Part shown: in pieces, positions 25,142 through 32,544 of the stretch
Numbering within the stretch: position 1 is the first letter of the stretch
Layout of the letters: each line of letters begins with the position of its first letter
NCBI GenBank assembly: GCA_025929535.1
Contig: JAICLZ010000008.1
Coordinates: 1-64,000 of the forward strand
Reading direction: 5' to 3'
Origin: Gemmatimonadaceae bacterium
GTDB taxonomy: Bacteria > Gemmatimonadota > Gemmatimonadetes > Gemmatimonadales > Gemmatimonadaceae
Length of the DNA stretch: 64,000 bases
Position numbers and translations under genes: made by a program
Notes under the pieces: model-generated
Seen by the model: only the letters and a program-made list of their open reading frames with translations
Database searches by the model: none
Told to the model about the DNA's origin: nothing

Positions 25142-25876
25142 TCACGCCACGCCCCGAACCGCGAGCGGCGACTGCACACGCCCGATCAGCCGGTGCAGGC
25201 AGACGAGATGCAGGAGAATCGAGAACGGCACCGCGACAGTGGGCACGAGCACGAGTGGCAGCATCGTCAACGCACGACTCGACGAATCGACGGCCAGAAT
25301 GTGCAGCGGTCCGGGCGTCGATAGCACGGCCGTGGCAACCGCCACCACGAGGTCGGCGATGCCAAGCACGTTCCAGAGAATCGCCATCTCGCGGGCATTC
25401 GGCGCGCCGCGCTTCAGACGAGCGGCCACGAAGGGCGCAGCCAGGCCGATCGCCACATCGCCGATCCCGGCCGGCAGCGCGAAGGTGCCGGGCAATGCGC
25501 CGAGCATCCATTCCACGAGAAAGACCACACCGAGCGCGCGATACAGTTGGAAGCCGATCATCCAGGGGAGCGGGATCTCGTCGACGACTGCCCGTGCCGA
25601 ACCGATCGTGAGAAATCCCAGGTAGCCGATCGCCAGCGGAACGAACGCATACGCAATCGCGGGCATCGAGCCCGGGCGGAGTGCGGAGAAGAATCCGCGA
25701 GCGGACAGCGTGTACGCGAGCACGATCCAAAGCGCGACGAAGATGGCACTCGGCGCGATGAGCGCCCGCGCCGAGCGACGCGCGAAGCGCTGAAACACGA
25801 GCCATCCCACTACAGGTACGAAGAGGGAGACGGCGGTGGTGACGAGCCTCACCCAGAGGGGAATCGAAGGTTGCAT
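25142..25876 (-). CDS. Multi-pass membrane protein of unknown function
   Basis: About 244 residues with roughly seven hydrophobic segments (LVTTAVSLFVPVVGWLVF, ALIAPSAIFVALWIVLAY, IAYAFVPLAIGYLGFLTIG, LYRALGVVFLVEWML, GIGDVAIGLAAPFVA, LGIADLVVAVATAVLS, LVLVPTVAVPFSILLHLVCL). I do not recognise a named family or catalytic motif. It is transcribed away from the HxlR-type regulator, whose start is only about 20 bases from its own ATG (25876). That arrangement suggests the regulator controls it. A later GTG at 25852 is an alternative start. Confidence 0.75.
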   Translation of the reverse strand: MQPSIPLWVRLVTTAVSLFVPVVGWLVFQRFARRSARALIAPSAIFVALWIVLAYTLSARGFFSALRPGSMPAIAYAFVPLAIGYLGFLTIGSARAVVDEIPLPWMIGFQLYRALGVVFLVEWMLGALPGTFALPAGIGDVAIGLAAPFVAARLKRGAPNAREMAILWNVLGIADLVVAVATAVLSTPGPLHILAVDSSSRALTMLPLVLVPTVAVPFSILLHLVCLHRLIGRVQSPLAVRGVA

Positions 25877-25895
25877 GCACCCCAACCCGCTCCCC

Positions 25896-26216
25896 ATGGC
25901 AAAGTCGTACGGACTCGACTGCCCCGTCGCTCGAACGCTCGACGTGATCGGCGACCGCTGGACAGTCCTCGTCCTCCGGGACCTGTTCCTGTATCGCACT
26001 CGGCGCTTTCAGGATTTCTCCGAGACGCTCCCGGGGCTCACGCCGAGCGTGCTCTCGGGGCGCCTCAAAGAGCTGGAGGAGAGCGGGATCATCGAGAGCA
26101 GGCTGTACTCCGAGCACCCGCCACGTTCCGAATACCTTCTCACTCCGAGAGGTCGAACGCTCGGGCCCGTTCTCCGGGCACTTCGACAGTGGGGCGAGGC
26201 GCAAACCACGGGGTAA
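25896..26216 (+). CDS. HxlR-family (MarR-like) transcriptional regulator
   Basis: 106 residues of the HxlR/YodB type. The signature Cys is near the N-terminus (YGLDCPVARTLDVIGDRW), followed by the winged helix (TVLVLRDLFLYRTRRFQDF, GLTPSVLSGRLKELEESG) and the wing (YLLTPRGRTLGPVL). The conserved Cys is redox- or electrophile-sensing in the studied relatives. ATG 25896 is favoured because the family consensus begins there; an upstream ATG at 25875 would overlap the divergent gene. The stop TAA overlaps an in-frame ATG of the downstream kinase reading frame (TAATG). Confidence 0.85.
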   Translation: MAKSYGLDCPVARTLDVIGDRWTVLVLRDLFLYRTRRFQDFSETLPGLTPSVLSGRLKELEESGIIESRLYSEHPPRSEYLLTPRGRTLGPVLRALRQWGEAQTTG

Positions 26217-26317
26217 TGTGGTGTTTATGTGGTCCTCCCCTGTTGCACCCCGCTGTCACATTTCGTCATATCTTGTACGGGCTGACCCGACCGCTCCTCC
26301 CACACCCCCACGCTTCG

Positions 26318-27994
26318 TTGTCCACGACCGCTCCCCAGAAAACCTGTCCGCATTGCGGCAGCACCTACGACATGGACCAGCGCTTCTGTCCGCGAGACGG
26401 GTCCACGCTTCGTGCGCCACCGGGGAGCGATCTGGTCGGCTCCATCCTCGCCGATCGCTATCACGTCATTCGCCGCATCGGCGAAGGCGGGATGGGCCAG
26501 GTGTATCTGGCCGAGCACGTGAAGATGAAGCGCAAGAGCGCGGTGAAGGTGCTGCATCAGGGGATGGTTCACGATCCCGATGCGATCTCGCGCTTCAATC
26601 GCGAAGCATCCAACGCGAGCCAGATCCAGCACCCGAACGTCGCCGCGATCTATGACTTCGGGGAAACTCCGGATGGGCTGATCTATCTCGCCATGGAGTT
26701 CGTCGACGGCGAGCCGCTCACCAAGATCATCGAGCGCCACGGAGCCCTCACCGCCGCCCGCGCAGCAGACATCGGCGAGCAGGTGGCCTCCGCGCTCGAG
26801 GCCGCGCACGACATGGGAATCATCCATCGCGATCTCAAGCCGGACAACATCATGATCGCGCGCGGCCGCGCGGGCGAGGATGTCGCGAAGGTCGTCGACT
26901 TCGGCATCGCGAAGGCGATGGAAGGCGATGATCAGAAGGTGACGAAAACCGGGCTCGCGATCGGCACCCCCGAGTACATGTCACCCGAGCAGCTCGGCGG
27001 CGATCAGCTCGACTCGCGCACCGACATCTACTCGCTCGGCCTCGTCACCTTCAACATGCTCACGGGAAAGCTGCCATTCCCGAGTGTCGTCTCCCGCGAG
27101 GCGCTCATCATGCGCCTCACGGAAAAGCCGCGCACGCTGGCCGAGATTCGAAACGATGTGCACTGGCCGCCGGAGCTGCAGACCGTGATGGACAAGGCGC
27201 TCGCCAATCATCCGGCAGATCGCTACCAGCACGTGAGTCAGTTCGGGCGCGAGCTCGTGACCGCCGTCGCCACGATGCCCGAGTCGGCGTTCACGAGTAC
27301 CGGTACGGTGGAGCTCTCGCCGATCGCCGCTGCCGCCAAAACCGAAGCGCGCCCGCTCGGTGGCGGCGCCGCTTCGCGCCGCGATCGCTCGAACGAGGAG
27401 CTTCCGATTCCGGAGCTGGAGGAGGAAAAGGGCGGGAGTCCCGTCGCACTCATTTTCGGCGTGCTCGTGCTGTTGCTCGTGGGAGGCGGTGGCGGATGGT
27501 GGTACTGGAATTCCCACCAGATGGTGAGCACGGTGGTCGCGAGCAGCGCGCCGGCCGCGGCGCCCGTGCCGCCGGTCGCTCCGGTAGCCGACAGTGCTCG
27601 GCACGACAGCACGAGCTCGACTGTCCCGCACGACTCCACGTCCCCCGCGGTCACTCCGGTGATCGACACCGCGACGCCGAAAGCGGCCGCGACGGAGCCG
27701 CCGAAGAGCACTCTCGCGCCGGATCAGCTCGACGATCTGCTCGCGCCCATCCGCGAGGATCTGAACGTCGGCAAGCAACGCATGAGCGAGGGGCAGTACG
27801 ACGGCGCCGTCGTTCGCTTCGGAAGCGCGCAGGACAAGATCGCGCCGCTCGCACGCAAGTACGCCGACGTCGCACAGATTCGATCCCTGCGTCGTGAGAT
27901 CAACGAAGCGCTCTCGCAGAATCACGCGGCCTGCAAGGCCGAGCGGGATGTGGCGAGATCGCACGGGGATAGCGTGGGAGGCGAGTGTCCGTGA
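26318..27994 (+). CDS. Zinc-ribbon Ser/Thr protein kinase with one membrane segment
   Basis: About 558 residues. A small zinc ribbon (CPHCGSTYDMDQRFCPRDG) comes first, then a Hanks-type kinase domain: P-loop GEGGMGQVY, AVKVLH with the ATP-binding Lys, catalytic HRDLKPDNIM, VVDFGIA, and GTPEYMSPEQ. A single hydrophobic span (ALIFGVLVLLLVGGGGGWWY) separates it from an outer Ala/Pro/Ser/Thr-rich stretch and a helical C-terminal region. The kinase faces the cytoplasm and presumably transmits signals by phosphorylation. The start is uncertain. I took TTG at 26318, just ahead of the zinc ribbon, because the 34 upstream codons look non-coding and hold a weak promoter-like TTGCAC (26243). The alternative ATG at 26216 overlaps the HxlR stop and would make the two genes coupled. 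Confidence 0.93.
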   Translation: MSTTAPQKTCPHCGSTYDMDQRFCPRDGSTLRAPPGSDLVGSILADRYHVIRRIGEGGMGQVYLAEHVKMKRKSAVKVLHQGMVHDPDAISRFNREASNASQIQHPNVAAIYDFGETPDGLIYLAMEFVDGEPLTKIIERHGALTAARAADIGEQVASALEAAHDMGIIHRDLKPDNIMIARGRAGEDVAKVVDFGIAKAMEGDDQKVTKTGLAIGTPEYMSPEQLGGDQLDSRTDIYSLGLVTFNMLTGKLPFPSVVSREALIMRLTEKPRTLAEIRNDVHWPPELQTVMDKALANHPADRYQHVSQFGRELVTAVATMPESAFTSTGTVELSPIAAAAKTEARPLGGGAASRRDRSNEELPIPELEEEKGGSPVALIFGVLVLLLVGGGGGWWYWNSHQMVSTVVASSAPAAAPVPPVAPVADSARHDSTSSTVPHDSTSPAVTPVIDTATPKAAATEPPKSTLAPDQLDDLLAPIREDLNVGKQRMSEGQYDGAVVRFGSAQDKIAPLARKYADVAQIRSLRREINEALSQNHAACKAERDVARSHGDSVGGECP

Positions 27995-28247
27995 TCCAGG
28001 AGATCAGCGCCAGGCGTGCCGACTGACCAAGCGGCCACCACGCGTAACTTGCGGAAGCGTCTGGCTTTCGCCGCTTGCCGGACCAATGGTTTCGAGCGCG
28101 ATTCGTCTGTTTACTCGAGACGATGCGCAGCTCGCCAGTAACTCGGGCTACGTTCCGTCGTCTCGCTATTAGCCCGATTCATCGCAAAATACGGTAGGTA
28201 GGTAGCAGACCAGCACGCTCGCACCACTTCACATCGCATGGGCCTCC
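27995..28247. other. Intergenic region before the first riboswitch
   Basis: 253 bases between the kinase stop and the riboswitch. I see no convincing gene; an overlapping 92-codon frame here has no ribosome-binding site or recognisable product. A promoter for the riboswitch must lie here. AT-richer patches at 28170-28195 (CGCAAAATACGG) are candidates, but no clear -35/-10 pair was found. Confidence 0.5.
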
Positions 28248-28343
28248 CGCCCGCGACAATGGCAAACCCGGTGAAAACCGGGGACGCAAAGCTACGAGGC
28301 TACCGCGCAATCAGGATTGCGCCACGCCAGTCGGGCTGCCGAA
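28248..28343 (+). promoter_or_regulatory. Class I cyclic-di-GMP riboswitch (GEMM-I), copy 1
   Basis: The conserved GEMM-I core is present: GGCAAACC (28261-28268), a stem capped by a GAAA tetraloop (CGGTGAAAACCG), GACGCAAAGC (28283-28292), a second helix (GGCTACCGCGCAATC onward to GATTGCGCC) and the closing GGCTGCCGAAC. This matches the Vc2 aptamer organisation. The aptamer ends about 20 bases before the start codon of the Ig-repeat lipoprotein. The next stretch, GGACTGCTTAGGAGAGTCT, can fold with the AGGAG ribosome-binding site in its loop, so control of translation is likely. Confidence 0.88.
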
Positions 28344-28365
28344 CGGACTGCTTAGGAGAGTCTGT

Positions 28366-31300
28366 ATGCGCGCTCTACTTTCCCGTCCTCAGATGTTTGT
28401 TGTTGCGGCCCTCATCTCCCTCGTAGCCTGCATTGACCGTGGTGACCCGACCGACCCCGGGGCACACGTGGGAACGACAGCAGCGGTAGCCGTGGTCGCC
28501 GTCCGGCTCCCCGTCGCAAGTCTGGAGGTCGGCCACGTCGCGACCGCTGTAGCAACAGCCGTCGACGCGTCGGGCGAGGAAGTCTCGGGCGCGTCCGTTG
28601 AATGGGCTTCCAGCGACACCACCATTTTCACGGTGAGCGGCACCGGACAGTCCAGCGAGAGCACCGCCGGCACTGCCACGGTGTATGCCCGAAAAATGGG
28701 CACCGCGTCTCTCTATGCGACGAGCAACAGTTCCGCCGGCGCAACGACCATCACCGTCACCGATAGCGTTCCCGCCAACATCTTGATTTCGCCCGCGGCG
28801 CCGAGCGTTGCGGTGGGTGGACGAGTGCAGCTGGCCGCCGACGTCAGCACCGCCACGGGCCGAGCGCTACCTGGTCGCGTGATTCGTTGGACGTCGACGG
28901 ACACTCGCCTGGCCACGGTTTCATCGTCGGGTCTCGTCACTGGCGCGGCGACGGGTCGCGCGCAGATCATCGGCGCCCTGTCAGACGTCGCCGACACCGT
29001 TGCATTGAACATTGCTCCGGCAGCCATTTCCGCTCTCTCTCTCACGCCGGCGACATCATCGATTGCGTCCGGCTCAACGATCCAATTCACGGCGCATGCG
29101 ACGGACGCGGATGGGAACACGCTCACGGGACGCACCGTGGGATGGTCGAGCTCGGACCCGCGCATCGCGGCAGTGACCACCAGTGGACTCGTCACCGGCG
29201 GAGTTGCTGGAACAGCCCGGATCACCGCCACATCCGAAGGGAAGACTGCCACGGCGACAATCGTCATCGTGGGAGGCGCGCTGAAGAATATCGCGATCGT
29301 ACCTGGCTCCCTCGGATTGGTCGCCGGCGCAACCCGACAGCTGTCCGTCACTCTCACGGACGACGCCGGCAACATACTTCCACCGCAGTCGGTGACCTGG
29401 TCGACTTCGAGCAGCTCGATCGGGACCGTATCCTCGAGCGGTCTCGTCTCGGCGCGGCGCGCCGGCGGCGCGATCATCTCGGCAGCGGCTAACGGTGTCA
29501 AGGGGAACTCTACTCTCGCCGTGTCCGCGATCCACGTGGCGGCCATCGCCGTCACACCCGAAACGATGAGTCTCGTAACCGGCGGCACGCGCCAGCTCTC
29601 GGCGACGCTCACCGACTCCTCTGGTAATGTGCTGAATGGGCAGTCGGTCGCGTGGTCGAGCACAAACACGACGGTAGCTACGGTTTCCTCTGACGGTCTG
29701 GTGAAAGCGCTGCACGCCGGCAACGCAACGATCATTGCGGCCGCCGGCGGCGCCACTGGCACCTCCGAGCTCGCCGTCATCGCGGGTGCCGTCAGTTCCA
29801 TAACTGTCAACCCAGGCTCGACCAGCTTCGTCGCCGGAGCCAGCCAGCAACTGACGGCGACGCTCACCGACAACACCGGTAGCGTTGTCACGGGGCAGAC
29901 CGTCACCTGGTCGAGCTCCGATGCCTCGGTGGTCAGCGTCTCGGCAAACGGGCTTGCAACCGGCGGTCACACCGGTAGCGCAACGGTCATCGCTACCGCA
30001 GGTGGCCAGTCCGGAAGTGCGATGTTCGCGGTCGCGGCGGGCGCGGTGAGACTCGTTACGATCTCTCCCCCGGCCGACTCCCTCGAGCAGGGGAAAAAGG
30101 TTCAGCTCGCGGCCACGCTCACGGATGTCGCGGGCAACACGGTCACGGGTCGCACCGTCACCTGGACAACCTCCAACAGCTCCGTGGCGACGACCACGAG
30201 CTCCGGACTCGTTTCGGCTCTGGCCGCTGGAAGCGCCGACATTACGGCGACGGTGGATACCGTGAGCAAGAGCGCCGCGATCACCGTTACGGCGGCGCCG
30301 GTTTCGGCACCGACACTCGTCACTTTGACGGTGTCTCCTTCCACGGTGACGCTGGCACCGGGTGCGACCAGGCAATTCTCGGTCGCGGGCTCCTGGAGCG
30401 ACGGATCTTCGAGCGTTCCCGCCGTCTCCTACTCGGCCACCGGCGGTACCATCACAGCCGGCGGTCTGTACACAGCCGGCACGCAACAGGGCACCTTCCG
30501 AGTGATTGCCACTCAGCAGGGGGGAACCGTGGCCGACACGTCGGCGGTAACGGTCGCCTCTCTTGCACCGACACTCACCACGTTTGCGATTTCGCCGAAG
30601 AGCTCCACACTCGTCCCGGGCGGCGTGGTCCAGTTCACGGCGTCAGGGACATGGAGCGATGGCTCGACGACTGCTTTAGCGGCAACGTTCGCCGCGACTG
30701 GAGGAACGATCACGCCCGGCGGCTCCTATACTTCAGGCTCCACTCCCGGCACTTTCCGGGTCGTTGCCACCCAACAGGGTGGGACACATTCCGACACGGC
30801 GGCCATCACGATCACTTCAACAACGACATCTCCACCGCCCGTGGTGGATTACCGCGCGATCGCCGCGGGAATTCGGCCACGCGGCTTTGGGCAGGGGAGC
30901 TACACGCTCATCGCTCCGACGAATGGCGGGCAGGAGTGGTACGTGGCCACCACCGGCAACGATGCGGACGCGGGCACCTCGAGCTCACCCTTGCGCACCA
31001 TCGCCAAGGCGGCGCAGCTCGCGCACGCCGGCGACGTGGTCACCATCCAGAACGGCACCTACTCCGGCTCGGTCGTGGTGCGGAACTCGGGCAGTTCCTC
31101 GGCGCCCATCGTCTTCCAGGCGGCGCAGCGCGGCGGCGTGGTGCTGAGCGACGGCAACGCGAGCTTCCGCCCGTACGACTGGACCGGCGGCGTTCAGCAG
31201 ACCGGTGAGCTCTACGTCACTCTGCGTGGCCTGATCTTCCGAAGGTACGCCGCGAACGTGCTCGCATCCCCCGGGCCGAACTTTCCCGCGGCGGTGAAAG

Positions 31301-32166
31301 CGGCACGTGGATGGCGCATCGAGGATTGTCTCTTCGATGACCCCGGCAACACCGGCATCCAGATCGAGGGCAGCTACGTGGCCGTGGTCAAGAGCACGCT
31401 GCAGTACGCGTACTTCGAGGCACTCTCCGCGTGGTCACCCTCGCCCAACGCGACGGGGCCGTCGGACCCCAACTATCACCCGCTCGATGGCATCCAGCTG
31501 ATCGATCTGGTGCTGCACGGTAACTACGCACTGAACGTCTCTCAGCCATCGAGCACCGCGGACTACGTCGCGAAATTCCTGAACACGCGCGGCACCATGA
31601 TCGACAACATGGAGAGCTACGCGAACAACGGTCCGGGATTCTGGCTCGACACGCAGAACTCGAACTTCGTCATTCAGAACAGCTACTTCCACCACAACAA
31701 GAACATCGCGGGCACCACGGGTACCGGACGGGGGGTGCACATCGAGGTGAACTGGGCGCCTGGCCTCGTGCTGCACAACGTGTTCGCGAACAACGACCGG
31801 ATCGGGCTCGCGATCACGAACAGCCAGGGCGTCACGGTGAAGGAGAACATGTTCTACGCCGACGCGCGCTGCGTCGAGCTGACGAACGTCGATCGTGGGC
31901 CCTACTTCCCGCTGCAGAACGTCGCCATGGTCGGCAATCAATGCGCGCTCTGGACCGATTTCGCGGGGATGATGACCGTAGGCAACTTCACGAATCCGGC
32001 GGCGATGAACATCCAGGCGGACAACAATCTGTACCAACCGGGGAGCGTGAATCGGCTCGCATGGTGGGAGAACACGGTCATCGGCTCTGCCTACACGATC
32101 ACGGATCTCAGGCAGAAATATGGCTGGGAGCAGAACGGTTCAATGGGGCAGGTTGCGTTTCCCTGA
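28366..32166 (+). CDS. Secreted lipoprotein: nine Ig-like (BIG2-type) repeats + right-handed beta-helix
   Basis: A 1266-residue surface protein. The lipoprotein signal is FVVAALISLVAC. From about residue 43 to 645 come seven bacterial Ig-like repeats of about 86 residues, with the recurring VTWSSSDxxVATVSSxGLV and AGxATIxA. Two shorter relatives follow at about 646-818 (TGGTITAGGLYTAGTQQGTF type). After a Pro-rich linker, a pectate-lyase-like parallel beta-helix fills residues 840-1266 (GTSSSPLRTIAKAAQLAHAG, DVVTIQNGTYSGSVVV). This beta-helix class is common in polysaccharide-degrading or polysaccharide-binding secreted proteins; no catalytic site can be named. AGGAG lies 7 bases before the ATG. 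Expression is under a cyclic-di-GMP riboswitch, pointing to a role in surface attachment or matrix handling. Confidence 0.88.
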   Translation: MRALLSRPQMFVVAALISLVACIDRGDPTDPGAHVGTTAAVAVVAVRLPVASLEVGHVATAVATAVDASGEEVSGASVEWASSDTTIFTVSGTGQSSESTAGTATVYARKMGTASLYATSNSSAGATTITVTDSVPANILISPAAPSVAVGGRVQLAADVSTATGRALPGRVIRWTSTDTRLATVSSSGLVTGAATGRAQIIGALSDVADTVALNIAPAAISALSLTPATSSIASGSTIQFTAHATDADGNTLTGRTVGWSSSDPRIAAVTTSGLVTGGVAGTARITATSEGKTATATIVIVGGALKNIAIVPGSLGLVAGATRQLSVTLTDDAGNILPPQSVTWSTSSSSIGTVSSSGLVSARRAGGAIISAAANGVKGNSTLAVSAIHVAAIAVTPETMSLVTGGTRQLSATLTDSSGNVLNGQSVAWSSTNTTVATVSSDGLVKALHAGNATIIAAAGGATGTSELAVIAGAVSSITVNPGSTSFVAGASQQLTATLTDNTGSVVTGQTVTWSSSDASVVSVSANGLATGGHTGSATVIATAGGQSGSAMFAVAAGAVRLVTISPPADSLEQGKKVQLAATLTDVAGNTVTGRTVTWTTSNSSVATTTSSGLVSALAAGSADITATVDTVSKSAAITVTAAPVSAPTLVTLTVSPSTVTLAPGATRQFSVAGSWSDGSSSVPAVSYSATGGTITAGGLYTAGTQQGTFRVIATQQGGTVADTSAVTVASLAPTLTTFAISPKSSTLVPGGVVQFTASGTWSDGSTTALAATFAATGGTITPGGSYTSGSTPGTFRVVATQQGGTHSDTAAITITSTTTSPPPVVDYRAIAAGIRPRGFGQGSYTLIAPTNGGQEWYVATTGNDADAGTSSSPLRTIAKAAQLAHAGDVVTIQNGTYSGSVVVRNSGSSSAPIVFQAAQRGGVVLSDGNASFRPYDWTGGVQQTGELYVTLRGLIFRRYAANVLASPGPNFPAAVKAARGWRIEDCLFDDPGNTGIQIEGSYVAVVKSTLQYAYFEALSAWSPSPNATGPSDPNYHPLDGIQLIDLVLHGNYALNVSQPSSTADYVAKFLNTRGTMIDNMESYANNGPGFWLDTQNSNFVIQNSYFHHNKNIAGTTGTGRGVHIEVNWAPGLVLHNVFANNDRIGLAITNSQGVTVKENMFYADARCVELTNVDRGPYFPLQNVAMVGNQCALWTDFAGMMTVGNFTNPAAMNIQADNNLYQPGSVNRLAWWENTVIGSAYTITDLRQKYGWEQNGSMGQVAFP
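30936..31220 (+). repeat. 285-bp duplicated patch, copy A
   Basis: Almost identical to 33213-33497, with about five mismatches and no gaps in my base-by-base comparison. It encodes the start of the beta-helix domain. The flanking parts of the two genes are clearly more diverged, so this patch looks like gene conversion or recent recombination. Confidence 0.85.
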
Positions 32167-32196
32167 GCGGCCACGCATCGGAGGGCTCAGGAGAGC

Positions 32197-32230
32197 CAGA
32201 CTGCCGAAAGTCTGACTGCTCGGTCAGTCA
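32197..32230 (+). terminator. Tandem small hairpins after the Ig-repeat gene
   Basis: Two overlapping 6-bp stems (CAGACT/AGTCTG and TGACTG/CAGTCA) lie 30 bases after the stop. They are followed by TGGTTGTTT rather than a full T run, so termination is possible but weak. Between here and the second riboswitch (32231-32425) I see only AT-richer promoter candidates (TTGTTT near 32236, TTATTGTA near 32256). Confidence 0.3.
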
Positions 32231-32425
32231 ATGGTTGTTTCGGGGCGCATGACCTTATTGTACTGCCCGCCGGCTTTCGCGAGAATAGGGCCTGGCGCGG
32301 TGAGCACCGGTGCGACAGGGCGTTGGAGGCGCCCGCACGTCGCGTGACGATTAGCTCACTTGCGCTGCATCTCCCGTTCTACTCACCCGTACCGGTGCAT
32401 CAGTAGGCAGGATCGCGGAAGTCTT

Positions 32426-32525
32426 GGACCGCGACAAAGGCAAACCCGGCGAAAGCCGGCGACGCAAAGCTACGAGGCTACCGCGCACATGAGCTCCTGT
32501 GCGCCATGCCAGTCGGGCCGCCGAA
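32426..32525 (+). promoter_or_regulatory. Class I cyclic-di-GMP riboswitch (GEMM-I), copy 2
   Basis: The same core as copy 1: GGCAAACC (32439-32446), a GAAA-capped stem (CCGGCGAAAGCCGG), GACGCAAAGC (32461-32470), a second helix (CGCGCACATGAGCTCCTGTGCG) and GGGCCGCCGAA. The variable helix differs from copy 1 by compensating changes, so it is a functional, conserved aptamer rather than a simple copy. The aptamer ends 19 bases before the ATG, with AGGAG between. Confidence 0.88.
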
Positions 32526-32544
32526 TGGCACCAGGAGTCCATTA

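Noticed and set aside
27894..28172. 92-codon frame after the kinase gene
   Set aside because: It overlaps the kinase end, has no ribosome-binding site or recognisable sequence, and runs towards the riboswitch leader.
28490..30820. Repeated DNA in the Ig-domain gene as a mobile or tandem DNA repeat
   Set aside because: The similarity follows protein domains (about 86 residues each) with diverged DNA, so it is an ordinary protein-repeat gene.
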